Source: Kozakia baliensis
GTDB taxonomy: Bacteria; Pseudomonadota; Alphaproteobacteria; Acetobacterales; Acetobacteraceae
Direction: 5' to 3'
NCBI RefSeq assembly: GCF_001787335.1
Contig: NZ_CP014674.1
Location: 2,695,001-2,759,000, forward strand
Length of the DNA: 64,000 nucleotides
Shown here: piece after piece, positions 36,475 to 45,854 of the stretch
Layout of the letters: each line of letters starts with the position of its first letter
Numbering within the stretch: position 1 is the first letter of the stretch
Made by a program: the position numbers and the translations under genes
Notes under the pieces: generated by a model
What the model was told of the DNA's origin: nothing
What the model saw: the letters and a program-made list of their open reading frames with translations, nothing else
Databases searched by the model: none

Positions 36475-38017
36475 CCGCCCGGAATTTATCTTCGTCGCGC
36501 CGATCCACCAAAGCCAAAGCACAGCTTCCATTGTCATGCAGATAATGCGCCGCCGCCTCTACGCCTAGCAGTTTGGTGTTGGAGCCTACGAGGAAAGCAA
36601 GGCTCGGCTCCGAATAGGAAACGGAAACGAGTGTGCTGTCTTCGCAAGGCCGATAATCATCGAAAAGTGCTGCGGCACGCGGGGCAAGCTGGATAGTTTG
36701 CAGATTGGGTATGACCGTCAGGAACAGCCCGGCATGCACGATCACGGCCGACGCCATGACAGAAAGCACGGCCTTGGTTCGATCCCCTTGCCACAACATG
36801 CGGAATGAGAGCAGCAAAAGAGGCAAAGCTCCAAGTGCGGCAATCATCGCACCCGTGTTCGTCCGATGCTCCAAACGCCACAGCAACACCGTTCCGGCCG
36901 CGACGAAAGCAAGCCCCAGCACGCCCCACAACACGCCATACAAGCCCAACAACCATTTCGTCCAGCGTGCACGCGCCACCTGAAGTGGCCAGCGTGTGAG
37001 CGAAGCGGCGGTCAATATGGCGATGGAGGGGTATGTCGGCAAAACGTAGTGAGGGAGTTTCGTCGCAATCGCTTCGAAAATCAGCCAATGCGGCAGAATC
37101 CAACAAAGCAGGAAACGCACGGATGGCTCTGCGCGGCGTTGCCAGATAGCGGGCAGCGCCAATGCGGCGAAAAGCGAGCCTGGCCAAAAAGCCAAAAGAA
37201 ACACGCCCAGATGAAATCCCGGTGGTGAACCGTGCGCCTGCTGGCCATGCCCGATCTTGCCGAGGAAGTTATTCCCAACCGCGCGAGAAAAGAAATTACC
37301 ATGGCTGACGACGTCGATAGCGATGCACCAAGGCAGCACGATCGCCAGCATGATCAACCAACCCCATGCAGGCCTCAGGCGAGACCACCACGCAATGCTT
37401 CGCTCAATGGTGGCGAGCGCAAGTAGTGTGCCGAAACCAGGAATCAGCACCACAGGGCCCTTCAGCATCAAACCACATCCGAGCGCGGCCCAGTATAACA
37501 AAGCGGTCGATACGGGCGTGGGACGTTCGGCTTGCCTATCGAGAAAAGCGCGCAAAAGAGCCGTTTCGACCAGCAAGATATCGAGCAATAGCACCGTATC
37601 GATGGTGGCCATTCGCCCTTCGGCGGTCATGAGCGTAGAGACCGCCAGCAATCCGGCGGCGAGAAGCCCAGCCATCCCGCCGAAAAGCAGATTGCCGAGA
37701 TACGCCGTCAACGCCACCGCGCAACTCACGGCAATCAGACTCGGGATGCGATACGGCCAAGCAACGTGCCGATGATGCGGCCCGCCGAAAAGAGCCTCAG
37801 CGCCCGATTCGAGCCAATAAATGCCTGCCGGTTGTAGATAACGCGGCTGATCAAGGAAACGCACATCGACGAAATTGCCCGATTCGAGCATTTGCGCCGA
37901 GGCCTCCATGTAGCGCGGTTCATCACGATCCAGAGGAGGTAGACTCATCCTCCCCGGCAGAAAAAGCGCGAATGTCAGCAGGGCCAGCCCGAGATAATGC
38001 CGCCAATCGAGTTTCAT
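36365..38017 (-). CDS. GT39-type (ArnT-like) membrane glycosyltransferase
   Basis: 550 residues, about 12 membrane segments. The first loop has PPLDRDEPRYMEAS with the Asp-Glu pair needed by the PMT/ArnT superfamily, followed by RFLDQPRYLQPAGIYWLES. Such enzymes use polyprenyl-phosphate-linked sugars on the periplasmic side to modify lipids or proteins. The GT2 gene just upstream (7 nt) most likely makes the polyprenyl-phosphate sugar donor. The acceptor is unknown. Confidence 0.88.
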   Translation of the reverse strand: MKLDWRHYLGLALLTFALFLPGRMSLPPLDRDEPRYMEASAQMLESGNFVDVRFLDQPRYLQPAGIYWLESGAEALFGGPHHRHVAWPYRIPSLIAVSCAVALTAYLGNLLFGGMAGLLAAGLLAVSTLMTAEGRMATIDTVLLLDILLVETALLRAFLDRQAERPTPVSTALLYWAALGCGLMLKGPVVLIPGFGTLLALATIERSIAWWSRLRPAWGWLIMLAIVLPWCIAIDVVSHGNFFSRAVGNNFLGKIGHGQQAHGSPPGFHLGVFLLAFWPGSLFAALALPAIWQRRAEPSVRFLLCWILPHWLIFEAIATKLPHYVLPTYPSIAILTAASLTRWPLQVARARWTKWLLGLYGVLWGVLGLAFVAAGTVLLWRLEHRTNTGAMIAALGALPLLLLSFRMLWQGDRTKAVLSVMASAVIVHAGLFLTVIPNLQTIQLAPRAAALFDDYRPCEDSTLVSVSYSEPSLAFLVGSNTKLLGVEAAAHYLHDNGSCALALVDRRDEDKFRAAMKELGLNVSEYGRVSGLNYSNGHQLDLGLYAPVAN

Positions 38018-38024
38018 CGTGCGC

Positions 38025-38753
38025 TCAGCGCTCGGTCACACGTAACGGCAATCTCGTTCTGTTCTGCAACCACATCACCCCCAGCAAATCTCGAATGCCG
38101 ACCAAAGCGCGGTTGAAATTCGTATATTTGGATTGCCCGTGAAGCCGGGCACGGTGCTTGGTTTCCACGCAGATCAATGGCGCGCCATAAGTGCCGAGCA
38201 AAGCAGGCAAGAACCGGTGCACACCTTCGAATTGCGGAATACGCAGGAACATCGTGCGGGAAAAAAGCTTCATCGGCGCACCGGTATCGGGGCAGCCATC
38301 ATGAAGCAATCGGCGGCGCAGACCATTCGCAAAGCGCGTCGCAAATCGCCGCGAGAAACGATCATTACGTTTACGCCGAATACCGACCACCAAGGGTGCA
38401 GGACCCACCGCCGCTTCGGCGCGCCCCAGCATTTCTATAATAACGAATGGATTGTCCTGCCCATCGCCATCCAAGGTGGCGATCCAATGACCGGTCGCGG
38501 CTTCAATGCCCGTGCGTAGCGCTGCGGACTTTCCAAGACGCCGATCATGACTCAGGATACGCAGACCGGGCAATTCTTTTCGTCTGACGGCTTGAAGCTC
38601 TTTCACCGTATCATCGGTGCTGCCGTCATCGACGAAGATAATTTCCGTTTCTTTAGGAAGATGCGTGAGGACGCTCGCAAGTTCCTGACAAACCGGAGCA
38701 ATGTTCCGCGCCTCATCCAGCACGGTCACAACGATGGAGAGACGCATATTCAT
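38025..38753 (-). CDS. GT2 family glycosyltransferase (polyprenyl-phosphate sugar synthase-like)
   Basis: 242 residues with GT-A fold: SIVVTVLDEARNI, IIFVDDGSTDDTVKEL (nucleotide Asp), WIATLDGDGQDNP (DxD-like), and GAPMKLFSRTMFLRIP. Similar to dolichyl-phosphate mannose synthase and ArnC. It should load a sugar from a nucleotide donor onto undecaprenyl phosphate for the GT39 enzyme that follows. Lacks the C-terminal membrane helices of ArnC; the C terminus is basic. Confidence 0.88.
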   Translation of the reverse strand: MNMRLSIVVTVLDEARNIAPVCQELASVLTHLPKETEIIFVDDGSTDDTVKELQAVRRKELPGLRILSHDRRLGKSAALRTGIEAATGHWIATLDGDGQDNPFVIIEMLGRAEAAVGPAPLVVGIRRKRNDRFSRRFATRFANGLRRRLLHDGCPDTGAPMKLFSRTMFLRIPQFEGVHRFLPALLGTYGAPLICVETKHRARLHGQSKYTNFNRALVGIRDLLGVMWLQNRTRLPLRVTER

Positions 38754-38802
38754 GGTATGAACACTGCTTCAAACATGCCCGGGCCGCAACCCGAGCCTTC
38801 GA

Positions 38803-39330
38803 TCAGGCAGCGTGCTGATCGTTCGCGTCGGATTCGTTAGACGCGCGCAGAGCGTTCGGAAGATCTTCAATGCCGCGATCAAGCAGAGCATTCGCCGTGG
38901 CGTTGCCTTCGGTCAGGTGATGCGTCAGCACGGCATGCACCGCCTGAGCCGCGACGGAAGCCGCCGTATCCTGCACCTCGCGAAGCGCGGCACGCTCGGA
39001 AGCCTGGATGCGGTCACGCGCCATCTGTTCCCGGCGACCCGCAACGGCTTCTGCATCACGACGCGCATTTTCAGCGATCGACGCGGCTTCCTCACGAGAG
39101 CGCTCAATCAATGCCTGCGCTTCAGCCAGAGCTTGCTCACGCTCCCGCGTGGCATCCTCGAGCATTTTCTCGGCTTCGCGACGCAGGCGTCCGGCCTCGT
39201 CAAGATCGCTACGCACCTGCTCAGCACGCGCATCCAGCACCGTGGTAATGGCATGCCAGAGTTTGCGACCGAAAATGGCGAAGAACAGGATGAAGGACAG
39301 CGCTACATAGAAGCGTTGATCATGAAACAT
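38803..39330 (-). CDS. atpF: ATP synthase F0 subunit b
   Basis: 175 residues. One N-terminal membrane helix (FYVALSFILFFAIFGRKLW) and a long charged coiled coil (about residues 30-140) form the peripheral stalk linking F0 to F1. GGAGAAG precedes the ATG. Last gene of the F0 block; the F1 genes are not in the window, as usual in Alphaproteobacteria. Confidence 0.92.
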   Translation of the reverse strand: MFHDQRFYVALSFILFFAIFGRKLWHAITTVLDARAEQVRSDLDEAGRLRREAEKMLEDATREREQALAEAQALIERSREEAASIAENARRDAEAVAGRREQMARDRIQASERAALREVQDTAASVAAQAVHAVLTHHLTEGNATANALLDRGIEDLPNALRASNESDANDQHAA

Positions 39331-39341
39331 ATCGCTTCTCC

Positions 39342-39944
39342 TTACACGCCGCGATGCTGAAGACCGTTGCGAACAGCCTCCGCAATCGCTTCCTGCGGAA
39401 CATTGACGTTAGCGCCAGCCGGGCGCAGCAGCTTGCTGATCAGAGCCTGCGCCGTATCGGTAGCGACATTCGGCAGGCTCGCCAGCGCATCGCGACGCGC
39501 TTGAGCAATGCGCGTCTCCGCCGCTGCGATATCGTCGTTCAGACGGCGGTTCATTTCATGGGTCTGCGCTTCGGCGGCAGTACGCGCCTCCTGAACCACA
39601 CGGTCGATATTGGCTTGCGCCTGCGCGGCCGCCTCATGACGGGCGCGACGAAGCTCATCGACGGCGCGGTCGGCATCGTCACGCGCACGGCGTGCGATAT
39701 CCAAATCGCCTTCGATTCGGTTCCGGCGATGCGTCAGCACACGTTCGATGCGCGGCAAAGCCGAGACTTTAAGAATGATGTAGAATGCCGCGAAGATGAT
39801 TGCGCCCCAAATGATCTGACCGATCAGCAAGGGGTTGGTGAAATCAAGCTGCGGCATACCGGCCGCCCATGCGCCTTTCGGCACGGAGCCGAGCGCGAGC
39901 GCAATGGCCAGCGAGACGGTCAGCTTACGTGACGAGATACGCAT
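39342..39944 (-). CDS. atpG: ATP synthase F0 subunit b'
   Basis: 200 residues. An N-terminal signal-like segment (LTVSLAIALALGSVPKGAWA) precedes the true membrane helix (LLIGQIIWGAIIFAAFYIILK) and the coiled coil. The presence of both b and b' gives a heterodimeric stalk as in photosynthetic bacteria and other Alphaproteobacteria. It lies between atpE (20 nt) and atpF (11 nt). Confidence 0.9.
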   Translation of the reverse strand: MRISSRKLTVSLAIALALGSVPKGAWAAGMPQLDFTNPLLIGQIIWGAIIFAAFYIILKVSALPRIERVLTHRRNRIEGDLDIARRARDDADRAVDELRRARHEAAAQAQANIDRVVQEARTAAEAQTHEMNRRLNDDIAAAETRIAQARRDALASLPNVATDTAQALISKLLRPAGANVNVPQEAIAEAVRNGLQHRGV

Positions 39945-39964
39945 GGAAACGGCCCTGCCCCCGA

Positions 39965-40189
39965 TTAAACGAACAGGATCAGGAATGCGATCAGCAGTGC
40001 GAACAGCGCCACCGCTTCCGTCAGAGCGAAGCCGAGCATGCCCAGACCGAACACATGAGGGCGAGCCGCCGGGTTACGAGCGATCGAGCTGACCAGGGTC
40101 GAGAAGATATTGCCGAGGCCGATGCCAACGCCCGCGAGAGCGATAACAGCGATACCGGCGCCAATTTCACGAGCTGCGGAGACGTCCAT
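39965..40189 (-). CDS. atpE: ATP synthase F0 subunit c
   Basis: 74-residue proteolipid with two membrane helices. The proton-carrying Glu is in [15 protein letters not shown] and the polar loop is ARNPAARP. Ribosome site AAGGAA. The c-ring turns as protons pass and drives F1. Confidence 0.96.
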   Translation of the reverse strand: MDVSAAREIGAGIAVIALAGVGIGLGNIFSTLVSSIARNPAARPHVFGLGMLGFALTEAVALFALLIAFLILFV

Positions 40190-40245
40190 GGGTTAAATTC
40201 CTTGGTTGGAAAAAAGAGCGAAATGGGAAACGCGGAACCGGGGCC

Positions 40246-40995
40246 TTAGTGAGCCACGGCCTCGCGCAGATAGATGCAGGTGAGAATGGCGAACACATAT
40301 GCTTGCAGAACGCCCACCAGCAATTCCAAAGCCGTCAGCGCGATATTGATGACCACCGGAGCCACCGCCAGCACCGTGCCGAACGCGCCCAGGCCAGCCA
40401 ACATGATCGTGAAGCCAGCAAAAACTTCCAGCAGCACGTGACCGGCCATCATATTGGCGAAAAGTCGGATCGAGAGGCTGACAGGACGGGAAAGGAAAGA
40501 AAGGATTTCGATCGGGATCAGCAGCGGGGCAAGGATTTTCGGCGCGCCTTCAGGCATGAAGTGCTTGAAGAACGCCAGACCTTGCAACCGCAGCGACGCC
40601 AGGATCGCCACCACGAACACCAGGATCGCGAGCGAGAACGTCACGATGATATGACTGGTGAAGGTGAAGGAATAAGGCAGCAGGCCAAGATAGTTGCCTG
40701 CGAGAATGAAGAAGAAAATGGCGAAAACGAACGGGAAGAAGGCTGTGCCTTCCTTGCCCATCGTATCGACAGCCATATCATGGATGAAGTCGTAACCCAT
40801 CTCAGCCGCCGCTTGCAGGCGGCCAGGAACGACCGCCGCCGGGCGCATGCCGATATACAGGAAGCCCAAAACCAGGGCGACGCCGATGATCATGAACAAG
40901 GGCGATTGGCTGAAACGCAACGCTTCGCCCACCTGTCCGAGAACTGGGTGAAGCTCGAACTGACCGAGCGCGTCAATCGTTGATCCGGCCGCCAA
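40246..40995 (-). CDS. atpB: ATP synthase F0 subunit a
   Basis: 249 residues from the TTG at 40995, which is preceded by GGGAGAGCCAAC, a good ribosome site. This start gives the usual length and N terminus (...IDALGQFELHPVLG). A TTG at 41052 would add 19 residues without a ribosome site. The essential Arg is in ISLSIRLFANMMAGH of the penultimate helix region. Subunit a forms the proton half-channels beside the c-ring. Confidence 0.9.
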   Translation of the reverse strand: MAAGSTIDALGQFELHPVLGQVGEALRFSQSPLFMIIGVALVLGFLYIGMRPAAVVPGRLQAAAEMGYDFIHDMAVDTMGKEGTAFFPFVFAIFFFILAGNYLGLLPYSFTFTSHIIVTFSLAILVFVVAILASLRLQGLAFFKHFMPEGAPKILAPLLIPIEILSFLSRPVSLSIRLFANMMAGHVLLEVFAGFTIMLAGLGAFGTVLAVAPVVINIALTALELLVGVLQAYVFAILTCIYLREAVAH

Positions 40996-41082
40996 GTTGG
41001 CTCTCCCGCTAACCGTGCGAGCCGTTTCGAAATGAAACGGCGCTTGATCCAAAGAATTCGATGCGACAGACTGACCTTGCCG

Positions 41083-41424
41083 TCAAGCGCCGATCTTTCC
41101 GACCGGGCGCCAGACATTCAGCATGCCCGCCACACCTCCCAGCAACGAGAACAAAATCAGGAAGAGCGCCCGGAACCCGAGCCAGCGATCAAGGCCGTAA
41201 CCGATCGCTACTCCCACCGCCAGCGCCGCGACCAGTTCGGTCCCCGCACGAAGCGCCAATCCCAAAGCGGAATAATCCGCTTTGGAGACATCCTGCGTAA
41301 CGCTCTGGTCTTCCTTACCGCGCTTTCCTCGGGCCCGAGCTTCCGCCTGCGCCAGCCTCGAATTGAAGCTGACCGGTTCGTCGCCGGGCTGAGAGGCCGC
41401 GTTCAGGTCGTCCTGTGCGCTCAC
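41083..41424 (-). CDS. atpI: AtpI/AtpQ-type F0F1 assembly protein
   Basis: 113 residues from a GTG at 41424 (GAGG 9-10 nt upstream); a TTG at 41442 is less likely because its SD-like sequence is too close. Two membrane helices: LVAALAVGVAIGYGLDRWLG and LFLILFSLLGGVAGMLNVWR. This short protein helps c-ring assembly and is first in the F0 operon. Confidence 0.85.
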   Translation of the reverse strand: MSAQDDLNAASQPGDEPVSFNSRLAQAEARARGKRGKEDQSVTQDVSKADYSALGLALRAGTELVAALAVGVAIGYGLDRWLGFRALFLILFSLLGGVAGMLNVWRPVGKIGA

Positions 41425-41542
41425 AATTTTGTACCTCGCCAAACTCCCCGAGAAAGGGAACCCTGGTGTCGGCGGTTGCTAACCATGAAGTTAGGGCATG
41501 TCAACGGCTTGCCGCACATCAAACGATCTTTCTTACAATCGC

Positions 41543-43459
41543 TCAACCATATGTGCGTTGCCGCGCCTCGCCCGCAAGCTCCCGCCTCGTGCGATCCAAC
41601 TCCTCGGCATAGCGGCGCAAAGCGTGCTTTTCCGTGAGAATCCCGAGCACGCGGCGCGTATCGGGATGATCGACAACCACCAGTTCATCGGCCTCCGCCT
41701 TCTCGAACGCCGCGACCGCTTCCCGAACATTCATCTGCGGCGTCAGCATATGACGCATCAGAATGGCAATCTCCTCCAGCTTCGCTTCGTCCGGGTGCGC
41801 CGGATTGTAGAGTTCCACCATCGGCACCATGCCCTGATAACGCCCATCCTCCCCTGCCAGAACGAGTCTTTGAGCGGAACCGGGCGGAAAGAGCGAGCGC
41901 GCGCAGGCCAAGCTCATATCGGGCGACAACATCCGGACCTGTTCGCGCATCATGCGCCGCACATTGAGCGTGCGCAGCCAGCCGATATCGACGGCGGAGC
42001 GAATCGATTCACCACGAAGATGAAAACGCCAAGTCGCGAAGGAATAACCGAACAAGCGCCGCACCGTTAGAAGAGACGCCACGCTCGCCAAAAGCACGGC
42101 GCCGCTCAGCGTGAAATTGCCGGTCATTTCCAAAGTCAGGCAGATCATGGTCATGGGGCTGCCGACAATGGCGCCAGCCATAGCGCTCATACCCAGCACC
42201 GCACATGCCGCGAGAGACAATCCACCATAGCCGCCCCAAACCAGAACGCCGCCGAAAATATCTCCCGTCAGCACGCCGATATAAAGGGAGGCGAAAAACA
42301 GGCCGCCACGGAAGCCGGAGCCGATGGAAACGCAGACCGCCGCCGCCTTCAACAACAAAAGCACCACCCCGTGGGAAAGCGTCAGATCGCCATCCAGCAC
42401 GAGATGCATCGCCGCATGACCGGCGGACAGAACCGAAGGCGTATCGATCGCCATACCGCCGACGATCAACCCACCGAAACTCGTATGCAGCCATGCTGGC
42501 CCCGGCAGGCGGCGAAACAACCTTTCCGTCAGCGTCACGCCCTTCATGATGGCGATTCCCACCAGCGCGCAGACAACACCCAAGATTGCCGCAGCGATTC
42601 CACTCGGGAAAGACAGCGCGTCGTGGCTGAAAATCGACACGACCGGCGCCACCCCACCCAGCAGATAAGTCATGCCGATCGCGCTGATCGTGGCAAACGC
42701 AACGGGAGGAAGATTGACCAGGGAATACGCACCGATCACGAGTTCGAAAGCGTAGAACGCCCCCGCCACGGGCGCATTGAACGCCGCACCGATCGCCCCT
42801 CCCGCGCCGCACCCGACCAGCACACGCAAATCCTCGCGCCGCACGCGGAACGCTTGGCCGAGCCAAGAGCCGAGAGCGGCGGCGATTTGCGTAAATCCAG
42901 CCTCCAACCCAATGGACGCACCCGCGCCGTTGGAAATGAACGTTTGTGCCGCGACCACGAGACTATCCCGCACGGACATGCGCCCACCATAGAGCGCATT
43001 GGCCTCGATCGGATCAATCGGCCGGCGGCCGATCCAGCGCGCGACGAGCAAACCGAACAGCCCCATCGCAAGCCCGCCCAAAGTCGGCACCAGAAGCGCG
43101 CGCCAGGGAGAAATATGCAACAGTCCGGAAAGCCGCCCGTTATTCCCAGGCGCAAACAGCAATCTGTGAAGCCAAAGCGTACCGCAGGTCATGACCCAAA
43201 CGCAGAAGCCTGCCAGCGACCCGATAAAGGAAGCTAGAACCGTGAGCCATATCTCGTCGGCCCGCACCAAAGCGCGAAGATGTTGCGGCGCATGCACCAC
43301 ACGCCGAAATCGTGGAGTTGCAATCTTGACGTTGGAAGACAAGAAATATCCCGCCATGGTTGCCACGGCGGTTGCCGCTTGCTCTTTATGAGCGGCAAGG
43401 CTTACCGGGATCAACCGCAAAGCTGATGAAACCATTCGAAACCAATAGAGGTCTTCCAT
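41543..43459 (-). CDS. ClC-family chloride channel/antiporter with CBS pair
   Basis: 638 residues from ATG 43459. The ClC filter motifs are GAGASIGLEAGFTQ (corresponds to GREGP, altered), GCGAGGAIGAAFNAPVAGAFYAFE and GSGFRGGLFFASLYIG, with 10-12 hydrophobic segments. The C-terminal 140 residues form two CBS domains (MMREQVRMLSPDMSL and MLTPQMNVREAV...LGILTEK). The start almost touches the divergent hydrolase start, so a downstream ATG at 43435 or 43357 may be the real one. Selectivity and direction are not decidable. Confidence 0.88.
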   Translation of the reverse strand: MEDLYWFRMVSSALRLIPVSLAAHKEQAATAVATMAGYFLSSNVKIATPRFRRVVHAPQHLRALVRADEIWLTVLASFIGSLAGFCVWVMTCGTLWLHRLLFAPGNNGRLSGLLHISPWRALLVPTLGGLAMGLFGLLVARWIGRRPIDPIEANALYGGRMSVRDSLVVAAQTFISNGAGASIGLEAGFTQIAAALGSWLGQAFRVRREDLRVLVGCGAGGAIGAAFNAPVAGAFYAFELVIGAYSLVNLPPVAFATISAIGMTYLLGGVAPVVSIFSHDALSFPSGIAAAILGVVCALVGIAIMKGVTLTERLFRRLPGPAWLHTSFGGLIVGGMAIDTPSVLSAGHAAMHLVLDGDLTLSHGVVLLLLKAAAVCVSIGSGFRGGLFFASLYIGVLTGDIFGGVLVWGGYGGLSLAACAVLGMSAMAGAIVGSPMTMICLTLEMTGNFTLSGAVLLASVASLLTVRRLFGYSFATWRFHLRGESIRSAVDIGWLRTLNVRRMMREQVRMLSPDMSLACARSLFPPGSAQRLVLAGEDGRYQGMVPMVELYNPAHPDEAKLEEIAILMRHMLTPQMNVREAVAAFEKAEADELVVVDHPDTRRVLGILTEKHALRRYAEELDRTRRELAGEARQRTYG

Positions 43460-43460
43460 C

Positions 43461-44240
43461 GTGCTGCTGAACGTCATCGAACGTCGACCCCTCCAGGCCG
43501 ATACCAGGCTGCCGGTCGTCTTTCTGCATGGGCTGTTCGGGCGTGCGCGCAATATGGGCTTTTTGCAGCGGCAAGCTTCCCAGACACGGCGCGCGCTGGC
43601 GCTGGATTTGCGCAACCATGGGGAAAGCCCGCATGGCCCTATGGACTACCCCAAAATGGTCGAAGACGTGCTGGAAACCCTGGAAGCGCATAACGCGCTG
43701 CCAGCCGTGCTGATCGGCCATTCCATGGGCGGCAAGCTAGCGATGATCGCGGCGTTGCAGCACCCTGAACAGGTCGCGGCGCTCTTGGTGGCCGATATGG
43801 CGCCCGCCCGCACCGGCTATGGCCAAAGCACGCTCGCCGAGAAGATGCTGCATTTGAAATTTCCGCCATTTCTAGATCGCAAAGCAGCGACGACGCTTCT
43901 GGAGAAGCTGATCGACAAGCGCGATGTACGGGATCTGATGTTGCAGAACGTGCGGCTCGGGCAAAATCCCGGCTGGGAAATCGGGCTGCCGGAAATCATG
44001 GCGTCCATGCCCAATATCGAAAACTGGCCCTACATGCCGGAGGGCCATGCTTATGACGGCTTGACCCTATTCATCCGTGGGGAACATTCCCCTTATATCG
44101 GGGCGCAGCATCAAGCCGTCATGAACCGGCTATTTCCTCGGCATCGTCTGGAGACGCTTCCGAATGTCGGTCATTGGCTTCATGCCGAGGACCCGAAAGG
44201 CTTTTCCAAACTGATGATGAAATTCCTGGCCGAGGTTTGA
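43461..44240 (+). CDS. Alpha/beta hydrolase, YbfF-like esterase
   Basis: 259 residues. Oxyanion loop VVFLHGLFGRARNMG, nucleophile elbow LIGHSMGGKLAM (Ser near residue 92), and a C-terminal His in LPNVGHWLHAEDP. Close to the acyl-thioesterase/esterase YbfF. GTG start preceded by AGAGG at 9-nt spacing. Divergent from the ClC gene with no intergenic gap. Confidence 0.9.
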   Translation: MLLNVIERRPLQADTRLPVVFLHGLFGRARNMGFLQRQASQTRRALALDLRNHGESPHGPMDYPKMVEDVLETLEAHNALPAVLIGHSMGGKLAMIAALQHPEQVAALLVADMAPARTGYGQSTLAEKMLHLKFPPFLDRKAATTLLEKLIDKRDVRDLMLQNVRLGQNPGWEIGLPEIMASMPNIENWPYMPEGHAYDGLTLFIRGEHSPYIGAQHQAVMNRLFPRHRLETLPNVGHWLHAEDPKGFSKLMMKFLAEV

Positions 44241-44314
44241 GTTCTCTGATCAAGAAACGCCGATCGCGATGTCCGTCCTGTCGGGTGTGTGTGTGTCGCT
44301 TTTTAGCAGGTAAT

Positions 44315-44344
44315 CGGCATGGTGGCGCATGCGCGCCAATGCCG
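44315..44344. terminator. Strong hairpin between convergent genes
   Basis: CGGCAT-GG-TGGCGC-ATGC-GCGCCA-ATGCCG: a 12-bp stem with one GG bulge in the 148-nt gap between the hydrolase and yceI, which converge here. No T-run follows in either direction, so it may be a factor-assisted terminator or a 3' stabilising element. Confidence 0.4.
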
Positions 44345-44388
44345 GAAATGAGGAAGCGGCCGCACCCAGCGCGCTTCCTTCTATTCGA

Positions 44389-45015
44389 TCACCCTTGCTT
44401 TTCGAAAGCGCCCGCAATGCTGAGCGTGACGTCGTCGCCCACCATCGGCACATAGGCTTTCACGCCGAAATCGCTGCGTTTGATGATGCCCGTGGCGTGG
44501 AAGCCCACCGTGTAAGCCTTATCGAGCGGATTGATGCCTGCGCCGATATAGCTGACATGCAGCACGATAGGTTTGGTGACGCCGTGAAGGGTGAAGTCGC
44601 CCGTAACTGTGGCTTTGCCTTTTCCATTCGGCACAACTTTCGTCGAAACAAACGTAGCGTTCGGGTATTTCGCGGTATCAAACCAGTCCGCGCCTTTGAG
44701 TTCGTCCGTTAATTTGTCGCTGGTGGTTTGTACACTGGCAACCGGGATGGCGACATTCAGCTTGTCGTTCGTCGGGTGCGCCGGGTCCAGGCTCAGCATG
44801 CCGGTCGCGCCCGAAAACAGGCCGGAATAATTCGTGAAGCCGAAATGCAGCAGAGAGAACGCCACCTGGGTATGGGTCGTCTCGATTTTATAGTTTCCGG
44901 CCTGCACGTCGCTCGGCGCGGTGGTCGCTGAAGCGGAGGGCGCCAAAACAGGCGACGAGAGAGCAGCGACCAGCCCGAATGCAGCGAAAGAAGCGCCGAG
45001 ATTTCTTTTGAACAT
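44389..45015 (-). CDS. YceI-family periplasmic protein
   Basis: 208 residues. Signal peptide to about residue 30 (MFKRNLGASFAAFGLVAALS...SASA), then the YceI lipocalin-like barrel: YKIETTHTQVAFSLLHFGF, LKGADWFDTAKYPNATFVST, GDFTLHGVTKPIVLHVSYIG. These proteins bind polyisoprenoids such as ubiquinone precursors. It lies 35 nt after the dioxygenase on the same strand. ATG 45015 chosen for the signal peptide. Confidence 0.9.
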   Translation of the reverse strand: MFKRNLGASFAAFGLVAALSSPVLAPSASATTAPSDVQAGNYKIETTHTQVAFSLLHFGFTNYSGLFSGATGMLSLDPAHPTNDKLNVAIPVASVQTTSDKLTDELKGADWFDTAKYPNATFVSTKVVPNGKGKATVTGDFTLHGVTKPIVLHVSYIGAGINPLDKAYTVGFHATGIIKRSDFGVKAYVPMVGDDVTLSIAGAFEKQG

Positions 45016-45050
45016 CGTAATATTTTCCTTCGTCGTAACGTTTGCAATCA

Positions 45051-45854
45051 TTACCCAAACCGAAATCCGGAGAGGGATTTGTCCATGATGACGTCGCGAA
45101 AATCGCGCGCGCCTTGGTCTTTCCCTGCCGCGCCTGCTGCCACCATGAGTGGCAACAGATGTTCCTCACGCGGGTGGCACAGGCGCGCGCCAGGCGCTCC
45201 CTCCCACTGACGAAGCGCTTGGTCGCGAACGTGGGACGATGATTCCACGGTGCGGACCAGCCACGCGTCGAAAGCCTGAGACGCCTGAAGGACGGCAGGG
45301 TTTTCATCTCTGAAATGGCGTAGGTTATGGTAGGTCATGCCCGTAGCGACGATCAGCACATTTTCGTCGCGTAACGGCGCGAGAGCCCGGCCGATTTTCA
45401 GGTGAAATTCAGGGTCGAGTTCTCGTTGAAGAGAAAGCTCGACGATCGGGATATCGGCTTTTGGAAAAGCGAGCATGAAGGGAATGAACACCCCATGATC
45501 GAAGCCGCGCGCCTCATCCTCCGCCGCTTCAATCCCTGCCTCCGCTAGAAGTTTGCATATTTGAGCGGCGTGCGCCGGAGAGCCAGGCGCGGGATAGCGT
45601 AATTGATAAGTATGAGGCGGAAAGCCGTTATAATCGTAAAGCAACGGAGGATGCGCGTTGCTGGCGACGCTGGGTTTTTCCGTCTCCCAATGGCCGGAAA
45701 CGACCACGATCGCATCCGGCTTTCGGGGAAGGCTGTTTTCGATGGCGCGCAGATAATCGGCCATATGCGCCCATTTCTCCGAGCCTTCCATGAAGAAACA
45801 GGGGCCGCCGCCATGAGGAAGGAACAATACCGGCTGGCGTTCAGGAACGGCCAT
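45051..45854 (-). CDS. DODA-type extradiol dioxygenase (LigB superfamily, YgiD-like)
   Basis: 267 residues. Metal-site pattern HGGGPCFF at the N terminus (HGSP in most relatives), IVVVSGHWE, GFDHGVFIPFM, and TGMTYHNLRHF. Most close to 4,5-DOPA dioxygenase and YgiD, which open catechol rings. The HGGGP variant replaces the usual HGSP but keeps the His. Good ribosome site (GAGAGG). Divergent from a LysR regulator that probably controls it. Confidence 0.87.
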   Translation of the reverse strand: MAVPERQPVLFLPHGGGPCFFMEGSEKWAHMADYLRAIENSLPRKPDAIVVVSGHWETEKPSVASNAHPPLLYDYNGFPPHTYQLRYPAPGSPAHAAQICKLLAEAGIEAAEDEARGFDHGVFIPFMLAFPKADIPIVELSLQRELDPEFHLKIGRALAPLRDENVLIVATGMTYHNLRHFRDENPAVLQASQAFDAWLVRTVESSSHVRDQALRQWEGAPGARLCHPREEHLLPLMVAAGAAGKDQGARDFRDVIMDKSLSGFRFG

